NCBI GenBank assembly: GCA_022562335.1
Contig: JADFPM010000013.1
Location: 1 to 21,107, forward strand
Origin: Chloroflexota bacterium
GTDB taxonomy: Bacteria > Chloroflexota > Dehalococcoidia > Lucifugimonadales > UBA3495
Direction of reading: 5' to 3'
DNA: 21,107 bases
The notes beneath the pieces are model-generated. The model had not been told where the DNA came from. It worked only from the letters and a program-made list of their open reading frames with translations, and ran no database searches. Shown here piece by piece: positions 21,025 through 21,107 of this stretch (position 1 is the first letter of the stretch; each line of letters starts with the position of its first letter). Made by a program: the position numbers and the translations under genes.

Positions 21025-21107
21025 ATGTCTGGTCACTCTAAATGGTCCACGATAAAGCATCAAAAGGGCGCGGCCGACGCCAAACGGGGAGTCCTTTTCA
21101 CCAAACT
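21025..21107 (+). CDS. yebC: YebC/PmpR family protein (partial, cut by window edge)
   Basis: Twenty-seven codons are present, beginning MSGHSKWSTIKHQKGAADAK and continuing RGVLFTK, the hallmark N-terminus of the YebC/PmpR/TACO1 family. These roughly 250-residue proteins act as transcription regulators or relieve ribosome stalling at proline stretches. The ATG at 21025 follows AGGAGGAAAG. The gene has its own promoter at 20925-20953 and continues past the window. In many bacteria yebC precedes ruvC, which cannot be checked here. Confidence 0.93.
   Translation, partial: MSGHSKWSTIKHQKGAADAKRGVLFTK

Overview
The window is GC-rich, densely coded bacterial chromosome with ordinary sigma70-type promoters, strong AGGAGG ribosome binding sites and frequent TTG/GTG starts. 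The mix of genes suggests a Chloroflexota bacterium of the Dehalococcoidia/SAR202 kind: luciferase-like monooxygenase, SMP-30 lactonase, carboxymuconolactone decarboxylase-like protein, cyclase-family hydrolase, a Sec-containing deiodinase-like protein, and kinase-type domains with a 'GEGxKKxVYL' glycine loop. This placement is inference from recalled gene families, not from a marker-gene tree. No rRNA, tRNA, CRISPR array, insertion sequence or phage gene was recognised.

Layout. 1-242 (-): start of a protein cut by the window edge. 341-1387 (-): flavin-dependent LLM-class oxidoreductase, divergent from a catabolic-looking (+) cluster at 1605-4464 (MFS transporter, SMP-30/gluconolactonase-like protein, carboxymuconolactone decarboxylase-like protein). 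4622-5359 (+): a deiodinase-like thioredoxin-fold protein whose reading frame is interrupted by one TGA exactly at the catalytic selenocysteine position, with a SECIS-like hairpin just downstream; it is best read as a selenoprotein. 5383-5567: a promoter followed by a strong intrinsic terminator that lies directly upstream of the next operon. 5598-9723 (+): P1-family peptidase, Rossmann/DUF2520 protein, panB, an AT-richer 0.46-kb spacer with small membrane-type ORFs, then panC. This is a pantothenate cluster in which the DUF2520 protein may supply the ketopantoate reductase step.

9825-12218 (-): an unusual fusion of two universal stress domains, a protein-kinase N-lobe remnant and a 12-helix MFS transporter. 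12466-12525: a REP-like palindromic repeat. 12552-14438 (-): etfB-etfA, with a large intercistronic inverted repeat. 14654-16899 (+): HtpX protease, then an unrecognised four-helix membrane protein. 16932-18918 (-): fmt and a cyclase-family hydrolase.

19107-21107 (+): a consensus promoter, a roughly 230-nt structured RNA with a 17-bp closing stem that contains a 23-codon leader ORF with a perfect Shine-Dalgarno, a second promoter, then the ribosome-biogenesis operon rpsP-khpA-rimM and, from its own promoter, yebC (cut by the edge). The S16 gene carries an apparent +1 frameshift before its acidic C-terminal tail.

The points most worth following are the selenoprotein and its SECIS, the structured RNA before rpsP, the USP-kinase-MFS fusion, the terminator in front of the peptidase/pan operon, and the rpsP frame change.
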